In this document: piece by piece, positions 8,200-15,928 of the stretch
How the letters are laid out: each line of letters opens with the position of its first letter
Position numbering within the stretch: position 1 is the stretch's first letter
DNA from: Spirochaetales bacterium
GTDB lineage: Bacteria; Spirochaetota; Spirochaetia; SZUA-6; JAFGRV01
Assembly: GCA_016935735.1 (NCBI GenBank)
Contig: JAFGQK010000017.1
Coordinates: 1 to 47,055, forward strand
Length of the DNA: 47,055 bases
Direction: 5' to 3'
Made by a program: the position numbers and the translations under genes
The notes under the pieces: generated by a model
The model's database searches: none
Seen by the model: only the letters and a program-made list of their open reading frames with translations
Told to the model about the DNA's origin: nothing

Positions 8200-9235
8200 A
8201 CTCTTCTATATTATTTTCGACAGGGATAACGGCATCTGCTGGAATTCCTGTCTTAAGTACGCCATCGGGATTGTCCAGCTCGATTTTAACGCCGAATACC
8301 TGTTTAATCCGTTCTTCCTTTGTCTGGATGTTCTTTGGCGTAAACTCCGCATTTGGCGAGATGTATGCGACAATGCCATCGAACTGCCTGCCCGGGAAAG
8401 AGTCGATTGTTATGAATGCCTTTTGCCCTATCCTGATTCTCCCGAGTTCTGTTTCACTCACGTAGATGGTTGTTGACATGAAAGCCAGGTTGGAAATCAC
8501 CACCACCGGACTCCCGGTAATGGCGAATTCACCGGCTTCAACGAGTTTGTTTGTAACCGTTCCCTTGCATGGTGCCCTGACCGTACAATCTTTTATCTGC
8601 TTTTCAATAAGCCTGACCGAGATCCTTGCCTGGTTGATTTTTGCTTTTGCCATTTCGATGTCTTCGGGTCTTGCAAGGTTCTTCAGTTTTGACAGGGCCT
8701 GTTCCGCTGTGCTGTATTGCGCCTGGATGACCGTGTACCGCGTTTTTGCATCGTCATATTGCTTTTTCGTCACACTGCCTGCGCTATACAGTTCTTTCAT
8801 CCGTTCATAGTCCGCCTTTGCCTGTTGAAGACTCTCACTGACCTGGATCAATTGATCCTCTGCCTGCTTGATATCCTCGCTCCGTGCCCCTTTCATTAAA
8901 AGTGCAAAGTTTGCTTCGGCAAACACCACACCGGCTTCTGCCTGTTCCTTTTGAAGCTGCAATGTCGACGAATCAATAAGGGCGATCACATCCTCTTTTT
9001 CCACCACACTTCCCTCGGTCACGTTAACCGAAAGAATTTTCCCGTTAGCTTCGGCAGATACGGTAACTTCCGTTGCCTCGATCGTCCCCGATGCCTGTAT
9101 AATTCCCTTTTCCTGCTGGCAGCCGGAAACTATACCCGTAATCAGACTTATAATCACTGTCACCAGGAGAGGAAAAAAACAGGAACATGCTGTTCCTTTT
9201 GGATTACCGTGGATACGCTTAAAGGTCTTTATCAT
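8159..9235 (-). CDS. HlyD-family periplasmic adaptor lipoprotein (YbhG-like)
   Basis: Membrane fusion protein of the exporter, 358 residues. It has an N-terminal hydrophobic segment and the lipobox IVSGC (Cys39), so it is probably a lipoprotein. Next come a lipoyl/barrel-sandwich segment (VSAEANGKILSVNVTEGSVV, about 58-80), a long coiled-coil hairpin (about 90-210), the second lipoyl half (IKDCTVRAPCKGTVTNKLVEAGE), and a beta-barrel region ending at LKTGIPADAVIPVENN. It links the inner-membrane permeases to TolC. The last 12 residues (GCLKNLCFTPTF) come from the inserted palindrome, so the natural C-terminus has been replaced without damage to the conserved core. The gene starts with ATG after GGGGGAA and overlaps the end of tetR by 17 bases. 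Confidence 0.92.
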   Translation of the reverse strand: MIKTFKRIHGNPKGTACSCFFPLLVTVIISLITGIVSGCQQEKGIIQASGTIEATEVTVSAEANGKILSVNVTEGSVVEKEDVIALIDSSTLQLQKEQAEAGVVFAEANFALLMKGARSEDIKQAEDQLIQVSESLQQAKADYERMKELYSAGSVTKKQYDDAKTRYTVIQAQYSTAEQALSKLKNLARPEDIEMAKAKINQARISVRLIEKQIKDCTVRAPCKGTVTNKLVEAGEFAITGSPVVVISNLAFMSTTIYVSETELGRIRIGQKAFITIDSFPGRQFDGIVAYISPNAEFTPKNIQTKEERIKQVFGVKIELDNPDGVLKTGIPADAVIPVENNIEEWGCLKNLCFTPTF

Positions 9236-9872
9236 TGTATTCCCCCTGAAAAAATGATTTTCTCGCCGGTCCGGTGAGAATACCGCTGTAAAATATCTTG
9301 AATATTGCTTCTAATTTGTCCTTGATTGAAAAGGAATCTTCAAGAGTACTCTTTTGTAAGAAATACTCTTCTATAAAGAAGAAATATATGGATATGATAA
9401 GCCCGGGATCGATATCCTTGCGGAAAAATCCCTTTTCGCTTCCTTCAATTATAATTTTCCTTATCCAATTGCGGCTCACTGTGCGTTTAATCTCACGGAT
9501 ACTTTTCCAGATATCAGGAAGATGATTTTTAAGGTCCTCGATTACGAACCCGGGAATCTTTGAAAAGAAATAACTCAATACTTTGAAAATTTGCTTGAGC
9601 CTTTCCATATAATCGATATCCTTATTCTGAACAAGATTGTCTATGTTATTGATTAACTCTGCCTGATTCATCTGGATTACTGCCTGGATGACCGCTTTTT
9701 TATTGGGAAAATAACGGTAGAGGGTTTTTTTACTCATACCAAGGTTACGGACTATTTCATCCACCGTGACACGGGAAAAAGAATATTTTAAGAAAAGTTC
9801 TTCTGCTTTACTGATTATTCTCTTTCTTGTTTCATCATGAACTTTTGGCCCGGGTTCCGGTTTTTTTATCAT
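9219..9872 (-). CDS. TetR-family regulator of the export operon
   Basis: DNA-binding repressor of 217 residues, first gene of the operon. The N-terminal helix-turn-helix is clear: RKRIISKAEELFLKYSFSRVTVDEIVRNLGMSKKTLYRYFPNKKAV. The C-terminal ligand domain is helical and resembles the TetR_C type of the CecR/YbiH class. A longer frame opens at 9932, but that codon lies inside the operator-like palindrome with no ribosome binding site. The ATG at 9872 follows AAAGGAG by six bases and gives an N-terminus MIKKPEPGPKVHDETRKRI, so I use it. By position it should repress its own operon and be released by an exported compound. In E. coli the equivalent cecR regulator sits next to ybhGFSR in the same order. 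Confidence 0.92.
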   Translation of the reverse strand: MIKKPEPGPKVHDETRKRIISKAEELFLKYSFSRVTVDEIVRNLGMSKKTLYRYFPNKKAVIQAVIQMNQAELINNIDNLVQNKDIDYMERLKQIFKVLSYFFSKIPGFVIEDLKNHLPDIWKSIREIKRTVSRNWIRKIIIEGSEKGFFRKDIDPGLIISIYFFFIEEYFLQKSTLEDSFSIKDKLEAIFKIFYSGILTGPARKSFFQGEYNDKDL

Positions 9873-9919
9873 TTTTTCTCCTTTAACAGGAAACGACACC
9901 AGGGAAACTAATGTTGTTT

Positions 9920-9964
9920 CTATGGTTTCCATAGTAAGATATTTATTTATCTTTTGATTGTCAA
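9920..9964 (-). promoter_or_regulatory. Promoter and operator candidate of the tetR export operon
   Basis: On the minus strand, TTGACA (9964-9959) is followed after exactly 17 bases by TATCTT (9941-9936), a good sigma70-type promoter. Directly downstream lies the palindrome CTATGGAAACCATAG (9934-9920, six-base arms), placed over the expected transcription start. Two further GGAAAC half-motifs lie at 9903-9908 and 9889-9894. The position fits autorepression by the TetR protein encoded just downstream. Binding is inferred. Confidence 0.65.
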
Positions 9965-10018
9965 TAGTGAAAATATCTCTTACTACAATATTTTTAATTA
10001 AGTGATATATTCCCGGCT

Positions 10019-12379
10019 TTAATCATTCCATTCAATGACATAACCTGCCGGTTCTATCTTTTTTCCGTTTTCCAGGGTAAATGGTTTTTCACCGAAATTG
10101 ACCCACACCCCTGTCCCGTTATTAAAACGGGTATACTGGACTGTATGATCCTCTGTTATAAACCGGTGGGAAAGCATCTCTGCATATCCGCTATGAAGCG
10201 AGATCTGTGTCGCCGTGTGGTAACTTTCAATAAAGCGCTCTTTGTTTTTTTTCCACCTTTCCGGGTCCATGATGTACAGGGGGCCAGTCCCATAAAGAAG
10301 GTTAAAGAGGTCCCGGGTCTGCCAGAATTGAGGAAGCCGGTTGGAGGAATCACCCCAGTACCAGAAAGAAACCACACAATCGTGATAGACCAGTTCAAAA
10401 AGGGGAATACGGTAGTAGAAACCCAGTTGAAAGCGTAAAAAGTCCTCCTGTGGTGTCCGGATTGATGCAAGGTCATACCCTGCATCTTCAAGCCGGTACC
10501 TGCCAATGCTCATCATCCCTTCGAAATAATGGACATACGGGACAGCCCAGTCAATGCCGGTTTCACTCCCCGTCACCAGGTGAAACTCCCCGGAAATATA
10601 TCCCAATAATTTTGATTTATATTCCCTGTCCCCGGAACGCGAAAGCGGATGCAGGGGGTTGTAGCATTCATATAAAGGAGAAGCCGTTGTCGTATCAATG
10701 AATCGTGCCCTGTACGGAAACGTTTTCAGTTCTTCTGCAACATCCTTCTTCATTCGTTCATATCCCCGCCGGGAGCAGATAATACCACCCGGATATTCTT
10801 TTCCATTTTCCCTGTGTACCCATCCCTGGCGCCATGAGCCGTCCCGGTCCAGGACGAGGTCTTCCGGCCATCCTCTTTTATTTAACCACTGGAATGGAAC
10901 AGCTGGGTCCCATACATCCTGGTAAATATCGTATCTGCCTGTAAGAAAACCGAGATCATTCAATCTTTTCAATGCAACGGGTGATGCGCCATTTGACCAG
11001 AGTACTTTTACAAAACCGGCATTCTTTAACTCCTGTGCAATTGCCCTGCAATCCGGTAAACTTGACCACCATTCTGCTTTTTCCCACATCCATATATTGG
11101 CAGCACCGATAAGAAGGTCTACTGCCGGTACGGATTCCCGTTTTTGCTGTAGAGTTACAAGCAGACCTTTTTCCCTGGCATAATTCCTGTATGCCCTGGC
11201 AATACCCACATAACCGTCCCTGTCGATAAGAAGAATTCTGATTCGCCTTTCATAGCCCCAGCTTCCCATTTCCGGCTCCCAGCCGAATGTCCAGCCGGAC
11301 GTGTTCGTGCCGGATTTTTCAGGCGGATGGAATTGTACATAATTGTCATCCGGGGTTTCCGATATGAAAATGATTCCCTCTTTTTCGCCCGTAAGGCCGA
11401 TAAAGGGCATGGAGAGTCCCCCGTGCCCCTGGTAAAGATCGAATTTCCACAAAGGTAAATAATAAGGATCATCTGCCGGGATTAAAAGCCCTTCATTGTT
11501 CGGGATAACCCAGCCCTGGGATGCATCCGCATCCAGTCTGGCCGGAAAAGAAAAATCAGTATCCATTATCCCATTCCCTTTTAACAAAAGGGAGACGGTG
11601 TTGTGCGCCGGAATTGTGACAGATGCGGTAATGTCCCCGGAATAGATATTCTGAATGGAAAATAAAAGACTATTTCCATTTTTCTTTATATCTTTAAAAA
11701 AAACAGAATTATCAAAGCCCCGGAACAGGTATTTTCCGGAGTGTCCTTCTGACTGCAGCCGGAATATACCGGTACCAGTAGAATAGGTAAGTGTCGTACC
11801 CAGATGCGTCATACTGATTTCTTTCATTCCCGGGCTTATTACACCGGAGGATTGCTTTATTTTGACCATGTAAAGATCATCCCAGGTGCTAACCCCTTTT
11901 CCATATCCTGTAATTCTGAACTGGATCCGGGCGCAGCCATTGGGAATCATAAACCTTCCTTCCATCCGTTTCCACCCGTGTGTGCCCGAGGTTTCTTTTA
12001 ATCCATGATCCCACTTCATTACCTTGTCCTGGCTGTCCCGCAGGACAACGGAGAGCTGGGCACTTTTCTGAATCTCCTTACATTGCACCCATCCATAAAA
12101 AGCATACACCTCCCCCGGTATGACATCTATTGTTGATTTTTGCCCGATGGACCAATCCTGGGTACCGGAATAAGCAACCTGGAGTACCATACCCCCGGCT
12201 TTCCCTGTCAGGGAAGAAATCTTCATTGTTCCCTTGCCTTTTTCACGGACCCACATATCCTCCCATCCTTCCTGGTTGTTTTCAAACCCGGGATTGATGA
12301 TAAGGTTTGTGCGGTCATCTGGAAAAGAGTGGATGGTAATGAAAATAAGAATCAGGACCGGTATAATTGACACCTTCAT
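10019..12379 (-). CDS. Secreted glycoside hydrolase related to GH101/GH129, with N-terminal carbohydrate-binding jelly roll
   Basis: Secreted protein of 786 residues. The signal peptide is about residues 1-20. Residues about 22-185 begin with NLIINPGFENNQEGW and have the shape of a CBM4/9- or CBM22-like beta-sandwich. A beta-sandwich of about 190-400 and a TIM-barrel-like region of about 410-700 follow, with FVKVLWSNGASPVALKRLNDLG, RYDIYQDVWDP, RARFIDTTTASPLYECYNP and GSETGIDWAVPYVHYFEG. This layout recalls the glycosidase family related to endo-alpha-N-acetylgalactosaminidases (GH101/GH129); the substrate is uncertain and mucin-type or other alpha-glycans are possible. D in RFIDTT and E in SETG are candidate catalytic residues. 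The start at 12379 is chosen because AAGGAAG lies six bases upstream; a longer frame from 12400 lacks one. Confidence 0.6.
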   Translation of the reverse strand: MKVSIIPVLILIFITIHSFPDDRTNLIINPGFENNQEGWEDMWVREKGKGTMKISSLTGKAGGMVLQVAYSGTQDWSIGQKSTIDVIPGEVYAFYGWVQCKEIQKSAQLSVVLRDSQDKVMKWDHGLKETSGTHGWKRMEGRFMIPNGCARIQFRITGYGKGVSTWDDLYMVKIKQSSGVISPGMKEISMTHLGTTLTYSTGTGIFRLQSEGHSGKYLFRGFDNSVFFKDIKKNGNSLLFSIQNIYSGDITASVTIPAHNTVSLLLKGNGIMDTDFSFPARLDADASQGWVIPNNEGLLIPADDPYYLPLWKFDLYQGHGGLSMPFIGLTGEKEGIIFISETPDDNYVQFHPPEKSGTNTSGWTFGWEPEMGSWGYERRIRILLIDRDGYVGIARAYRNYAREKGLLVTLQQKRESVPAVDLLIGAANIWMWEKAEWWSSLPDCRAIAQELKNAGFVKVLWSNGASPVALKRLNDLGFLTGRYDIYQDVWDPAVPFQWLNKRGWPEDLVLDRDGSWRQGWVHRENGKEYPGGIICSRRGYERMKKDVAEELKTFPYRARFIDTTTASPLYECYNPLHPLSRSGDREYKSKLLGYISGEFHLVTGSETGIDWAVPYVHYFEGMMSIGRYRLEDAGYDLASIRTPQEDFLRFQLGFYYRIPLFELVYHDCVVSFWYWGDSSNRLPQFWQTRDLFNLLYGTGPLYIMDPERWKKNKERFIESYHTATQISLHSGYAEMLSHRFITEDHTVQYTRFNNGTGVWVNFGEKPFTLENGKKIEPAGYVIEWND

Positions 12380-12536
12380 TTGCTGCTTCCTTTCTTTCAT
12401 TATTTATTATTACAGGGCATGTTTCAATGGTCTTATTGATAAATAATAACAAATTTTCTTCTTGCAATGTCGTTTTTTTCTTTTTACCCTTAAAAGAGAT
12501 TCATTTCATCATGTAAATGAAGAGAGGAGTACAAGA

Positions 12537-13265
12537 GTGATTTTAATTATCAGTATTATCGTCGCTGTATTACCTGCACTGCTGCTTGTTCTTTATTTCT
12601 ATAAAAAAGATAAATTAAAAAAAGAACCGAAAGGGATGATTGTCAAGGCTTTCATACTCGGGGTTCTTTCGATTATTCCCGCCGCCGGTATCGGGCTTCT
12701 TCTTATGCGTTCTACTACTATTTCCAATCCCTGGCTCAATGTTTTTTTCCAGGCCTTTATTGTTGCCGGCTTAATAGAGGAGTTTTCAAAATTTCTGGTA
12801 TTCCGCCTGGGTATTTTTAAAAGCAAATACTTTGATGAGGTTGTAGATGGGATCATCTACATGGCGGTAATAAGCCTCGGGTTTGCCTGTCTTGAAAATA
12901 TCATGTACTCCGGTGGTGAAATAGGGACCGGTCTCATACGGGCATTTACTGCTGTCCCCGGTCATGCAATCTGGTCCGGGATTATGGGATATTATTTTGG
13001 TCTTGCTGTTTTACAAAAGGAAAAACAGACAGAACTCTTTATCCGGGGACTCTTCTGGGGGGTTTTATATCACGGGACATACGATGTCGTTCTTTTTATT
13101 GGAATTCATCCGCAATTGACTGATAGGTATATGTGGGTAGTATTTCTTATTATCCCGATTCTTATTGGCGGGATTATCCATCTCCATCGTCTTATAAAAA
13201 AAGCTTTAAAAATGGATGAAGAAAATACCCCGGTTGCTGCTCCTGCTGATGAAATCGGGGAATAA
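12537..13265 (+). CDS. prsW: PrsW-family intramembrane metalloprotease
   Basis: Polytopic membrane protein of 242 residues in the PrsW/CAAX-protease-like clan. Hallmarks are GLIEEFSKFLVFR with Glu81-Glu82, FACLEN with Glu120, PGHAIWSGIMGYYFG with His143, and LYHGTYDV with His179; these are the probable zinc-binding and catalytic residues. About seven hydrophobic segments are visible. In Bacillus PrsW cleaves an anti-sigma factor, but no anti-sigma gene is adjacent, so the substrate is unknown. I use the GTG at 12537 because GAGGAG lies eight bases upstream. An upstream extension to 12462 would add 25 polar, poorly conserved residues. It is transcribed divergently from the glycosidase gene and followed by a terminator-like hairpin. 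Confidence 0.88.
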   Translation: MILIISIIVAVLPALLLVLYFYKKDKLKKEPKGMIVKAFILGVLSIIPAAGIGLLLMRSTTISNPWLNVFFQAFIVAGLIEEFSKFLVFRLGIFKSKYFDEVVDGIIYMAVISLGFACLENIMYSGGEIGTGLIRAFTAVPGHAIWSGIMGYYFGLAVLQKEKQTELFIRGLFWGVLYHGTYDVVLFIGIHPQLTDRYMWVVFLIIPILIGGIIHLHRLIKKALKMDEENTPVAAPADEIGE

Positions 13266-13278
13266 TTTTTCTTGTGAA

Positions 13279-13349
13279 CCGGGAATGGGAAGGATTATCT
13301 ATTAAGAATATAGCTAACTATAGCCCAATGTCCATTTCCCGGCTTTTTT
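13279..13349 (+). terminator. Terminator-like hairpin after prsW
   Basis: CCGGGAATGG at 13279-13288 pairs imperfectly with CCATTTCCCGG at 13332-13342, followed by a run of six T. The loop is long (about 43 bases) and contains a small internal inverted repeat, TATAG/CTATA. The placement just after the prsW stop supports a terminator, but the long loop makes it weak. Confidence 0.4.
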
Positions 13350-13373
13350 AAGATAACTAAATCACCCGGTTTT

Positions 13374-13502
13374 AAGAACATAGCTCCGCAAATTATTTAA
13401 TGGAAGAAAAGGGAAACCACCGATTACACAGAAATAGATAGAAAAATTTGTGTAATCGGTGGTTTCATCTCTTTATTGTGGAAAATCGAAATTCCTGGAC
13501 AA
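13374..13502. repeat. Interspersed repeat, copy 1 (hairpin-forming)
   Basis: About 129 bases nearly identical to 19528-19665. Inside, AAACCACCGATTACACA and its exact complement TGTGTAATCGGTGGTTT form a 17-base-pair stem around an 18-base loop. Copy 2 differs by a few substitutions and a nine-base insertion that breaks the stem. The rest of the gap, 13503-13778, shows no gene I can support; an AGGGGAT just before 13779 is the next gene's ribosome binding site. Confidence 0.9.
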
Positions 13503-13778
13503 TAAAATAAAAATACTCCGAAACCTCTTGCAAAAATTCCTTAAATACTATTGGATTTTTACAAGAGGCTCACAGAACTGAATAAACAGGGTGAAATATG
13601 TTCATAGAGAAAAGATACCTGTAGTAAAATCTGCGCAGGGGCGCAGGGGAATTGCTGCTTGATAATTATACGAATTCCTTTTATAGTGGAGATGAAAAAA
13701 CACCTTGTACTTTTATTACCTGAGCAGGGGTTTATAACCCGATAATGACAATGAGGAGTAATTAAGGGGATACTATAA

Positions 13779-14603
13779 ATGCATACAACATACACACATC
13801 CACTCTATCACCATATCCCGGTAATAAAGAGGGCACGGGGTTACCGGTTGTATGATAAAAATGGAAACAGGATTATAGATCTTTACCAGAATAACGGGCA
13901 TGCCCTTCTCGGACACAGAGCATCCAGATTAACATCTGTTTTAAAAAATATTATTTCAAAGGGTCTTATTTTTGATGTTCCATCCATATATACATACCGT
14001 TTAAAAAAAGCGGTAAAACAACTCGTTCCCGGAACCGGAACCGTCTGTTTAGCCGGGTCACTGGATCATGGCTTAAAAATTATTTCCGATGCCTTAAAAG
14101 TCCGGGCTACAGTGGATGATATCGTCGATCCCCTTTGGGGAAAGAAAAAAGGCAGGATCACTGTCTGGAGGCCTTTTACCAGGGATGATCCTGATTCTGT
14201 CCCCGTAATTATTCCGGTTCTTCCTTTTTCGATTGCTGGTGCACCGGTTATTATTTGTTTAAAAAAGGAATATAAGAATCCCCCTGAACATACAACGATG
14301 ATTTCTCCTTTCATTCTTGCCGGATCTGTAAGGGCTGTTTATGATCTTGGGTATTACAGGAAACCTGATTGGCTGAAAGATGATATACTCAAAGGAGCAA
14401 AGAAATGGGAACAAAAAGGGATATATATTATTGCCCGTATGAAAGAAGAAGAATATCAATCTGCATTTAAGGATTTTCTTAAAGCAGGTGTCCTGCTTTC
14501 TCCCCATTACCCGGGACCCAGTATTTTCCCGGCAGAACTTTCCCATGGAGAATTACAAAAAATTCTGCATTTATTTCATGGTGCAGGATTCTCGAGGGAA
14601 TGA
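13779..14603 (+). CDS. Class III aminotransferase-related protein lacking the PLP lysine
   Basis: Cytoplasmic protein of 274 residues. The N-terminus has the class III (glutamate-1-semialdehyde aminotransferase-like) opening: RGYRLYDKNGNRIIDLYQNNGHALLGHRASRL at about 20-50. The C-terminal 60 residues resemble the small domain (KAGVLLSPHYPGPSIFPAELSHGELQKIL). The central large domain, which should hold the PLP-binding Asp and the Schiff-base Lys, is much shorter than the 400-450 residues usual for the family, and I see neither motif. There is no internal stop and the frame looks coding, so it is a shortened relative, not simply a pseudogene. The function is unknown; catalysis of transamination is doubtful. 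Confidence 0.6.
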   Translation: MHTTYTHPLYHHIPVIKRARGYRLYDKNGNRIIDLYQNNGHALLGHRASRLTSVLKNIISKGLIFDVPSIYTYRLKKAVKQLVPGTGTVCLAGSLDHGLKIISDALKVRATVDDIVDPLWGKKKGRITVWRPFTRDDPDSVPVIIPVLPFSIAGAPVIICLKKEYKNPPEHTTMISPFILAGSVRAVYDLGYYRKPDWLKDDILKGAKKWEQKGIYIIARMKEEEYQSAFKDFLKAGVLLSPHYPGPSIFPAELSHGELQKILHLFHGAGFSRE

Positions 14604-14615
14604 TATAAATAATGC

Positions 14616-14673
14616 TTTGTCTTAATCCTTTAAAAGGGGGTGACAAACCCGGATAAAAAGGGTATAAGACAAA
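14616..14673 (+). other. Stem-loop in the leader of the small membrane gene
   Basis: TTTGTCTTA at 14616-14624 is the exact complement of TAAGACAAA at 14665-14673. An inner CCTTT/AAAGG pair continues the helix after a small bulge. There is no T-run, so it is not an ordinary terminator. It ends just before the CAGGAG ribosome binding site of the 14689 gene and could act in its leader RNA. Confidence 0.45.
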
Positions 14674-14688
14674 CGTTCAGGAGAAAAG

Positions 14689-14985
14689 ATGGCGTATAAT
14701 GAACTAATCATTATAACACGGATAATCACCGGGGCAATGTGTACTTTTTTTGCAATTTTACTCTGGTCAAAAACCAGGGAACCGGCATGGATTTTTATCA
14801 TAATCGGGACCCTGTGTATTTATGTAGAAATCGTTTTTACCACCCTGGAAGCATTCGGGATTTTAAGCAAAGATCTTCTTACCATTTCCGGCATCCCGGT
14901 TTTAAAGCTTTTACTTTTTAATTTACCACTCCTTTTTATTACGATAGGATTTATTACAATAATTACAGGAAATAAAAGAATATAA
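14689..14985 (+). CDS. Small membrane protein, three predicted helices
   Basis: 98 residues with no recognised family. Hydrophobic segments lie at about residues 5-25, 32-52 and 68-92, and the protein ends with the basic tail GNKRI. The middle segment is followed by a short polar loop, EAFGILSKDLLT. A CAGGAG sequence seven bases before the ATG supports translation. It follows the aminotransferase-like gene by 85 bases and could share its transcript. It is probably an inner-membrane protein; the function is not known. Confidence 0.65.
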   Translation: MAYNELIIITRIITGAMCTFFAILLWSKTREPAWIFIIIGTLCIYVEIVFTTLEAFGILSKDLLTISGIPVLKLLLFNLPLLFITIGFITIITGNKRI

Positions 14986-15038
14986 TTACCGTGTGCATCA
15001 AACTTCATAAAATATAATGAAAAAATAATAAAAAATGA

Positions 15039-15066
15039 TTGACAGATCTTAAAAAATGTATATCTT
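15039..15066 (+). promoter_or_regulatory. Promoter candidate for the 15101 gene
   Basis: TTGACA at 15039-15044, a 16-base spacer, and TATCTT at 15061-15066. It lies 35 bases before the ATG of the small membrane gene, whose ribosome binding site is GGAGG. The region between the two small genes is otherwise AT-rich and empty. Confidence 0.5.
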
Positions 15067-15100
15067 TCTCATATATAGCAAAATACAATTGGAGGATTGA

Positions 15101-15340
15101 ATGATTGCATTAATAATAGGCATTATATGTATACTTTTCACCGTTTGGGCCATTCTTCCATTCTCATTTCCAATGGGACTGAATTGGGGTAATGAGATTA
15201 TAAAATTCTTAATGGGAGGCGGACCAATCTTATCTCTTCTTATTGGAATTATTGCTTTTTTTATTGGTATTGCAGATATAAGAGATAAAATAGAAGAGAA
15301 AAAAGAATTAAAAGAAGAAAAAGAGAACGCAAAAGATTAG
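15101..15340 (+). CDS. Small membrane protein with charged C-terminal tail
   Basis: 79 residues with no recognised family. Two hydrophobic segments (about 3-24 and 42-60) flank a short loop rich in Gly and Asn. The last 20 residues are almost entirely Lys, Glu and Asp (DKIEEKKELKEEKENAKD), likely a cytoplasmic helical tail. TTGGAGGATTG immediately upstream is a strong ribosome binding site, and a promoter candidate precedes it, so the gene seems real despite its size. The ribosomal protein operon begins about 100 bases downstream. Confidence 0.65.
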   Translation: MIALIIGIICILFTVWAILPFSFPMGLNWGNEIIKFLMGGGPILSLLIGIIAFFIGIADIRDKIEEKKELKEEKENAKD

Positions 15341-15348
15341 ATAAGCTC

Positions 15349-15379
15349 TTGACATAATTTTAAAAAATGTGCATATATT
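15349..15379 (+). promoter_or_regulatory. Promoter candidate of the rplM-rpsI operon
   Basis: TTGACA at 15349-15354 with TATATT at 15374-15379, spacer 19 bases (longer than ideal). A second possible -10, TAGAAT at 15405-15410, lies downstream with a poor -35 (TTCACG at 15383-15388, 16-base spacer). Either would transcribe rplM, which starts at 15443. Confidence 0.4.
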
Positions 15380-15442
15380 GAATTCACGCTGTCTATCAAT
15401 GTGGTAGAATGATTATATGCAAAAGCAATAAGGATAGTATAA

Positions 15443-15871
15443 ATGAAAACTATATTTGTGAAACAGAAAGATGTTGAAAAGAAATGGTATATTGTTGATG
15501 CTGCCGGTAAAAGATTGGGAAGGATTGCTGTCAGGGTAGCAACAATACTGCGGGGAAAACACAAACCCATTTTTTCTCCTCATATGGATACTGGAGATTA
15601 TGTGATTATCATTAATGCAGACAAAGTACAGCTTACCGGAAGGAAAAAGCTGGATAAGATATATTACAGGCATTCCGGGTATCCCAGTGGTCTTAAATCC
15701 GAAAATTTTACCAAAGTAATACAGAGAAAACCGACATTTCCTTTGGAACATGCAATTAAAGGAATGCTCCCAAAGGGACCACTTGGAAGAAAGATATATC
15801 AGCATGTAAAAATATATTGTGGGGAAAATCATCCTCATATGGCACAAAAACCGGAGGAGCTTACATTATAG
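15443..15871 (+). CDS. rplM: 50S ribosomal protein L13
   Basis: Large-subunit ribosomal protein, full length at 142 residues. Clear L13 motifs are WYIVDAAGKRLGRIAVRVATILRGKHKPIFSPHMDTGDYVIIINADKV, YYRHSGYPSGLKS, and AIKGMLPKGPLGRKIYQHVKIYCGENHPHMAQKPEEL at the C-terminus. The start ATG follows AAGGATAG. It is the first gene of the conserved L13-S9 operon, with rpsI 57 bases downstream. Nothing is unusual about the protein, and it is a good marker for phylogenetic placement of the source organism. Confidence 0.97.
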   Translation: MKTIFVKQKDVEKKWYIVDAAGKRLGRIAVRVATILRGKHKPIFSPHMDTGDYVIIINADKVQLTGRKKLDKIYYRHSGYPSGLKSENFTKVIQRKPTFPLEHAIKGMLPKGPLGRKIYQHVKIYCGENHPHMAQKPEELTL

Positions 15872-15928
15872 ATGTAACCGACATTTATTATGAAAGAATG
15901 CTTATTTAAATAAAACAGGAGTAATATT

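Noticed and set aside
8121..8201. Longer start of ATPase 1 at GTG 8201
   Set aside because: The extension is encoded by the inserted palindrome; the TTG at 8120 has AAGGTGG and leaves a normal ATPase N-terminus.
9873..9932. N-terminal extension of the TetR regulator
   Set aside because: The extra 20 codons lie in the operator and leader and have no ribosome binding site, while AAAGGAG precedes the ATG at 9872.
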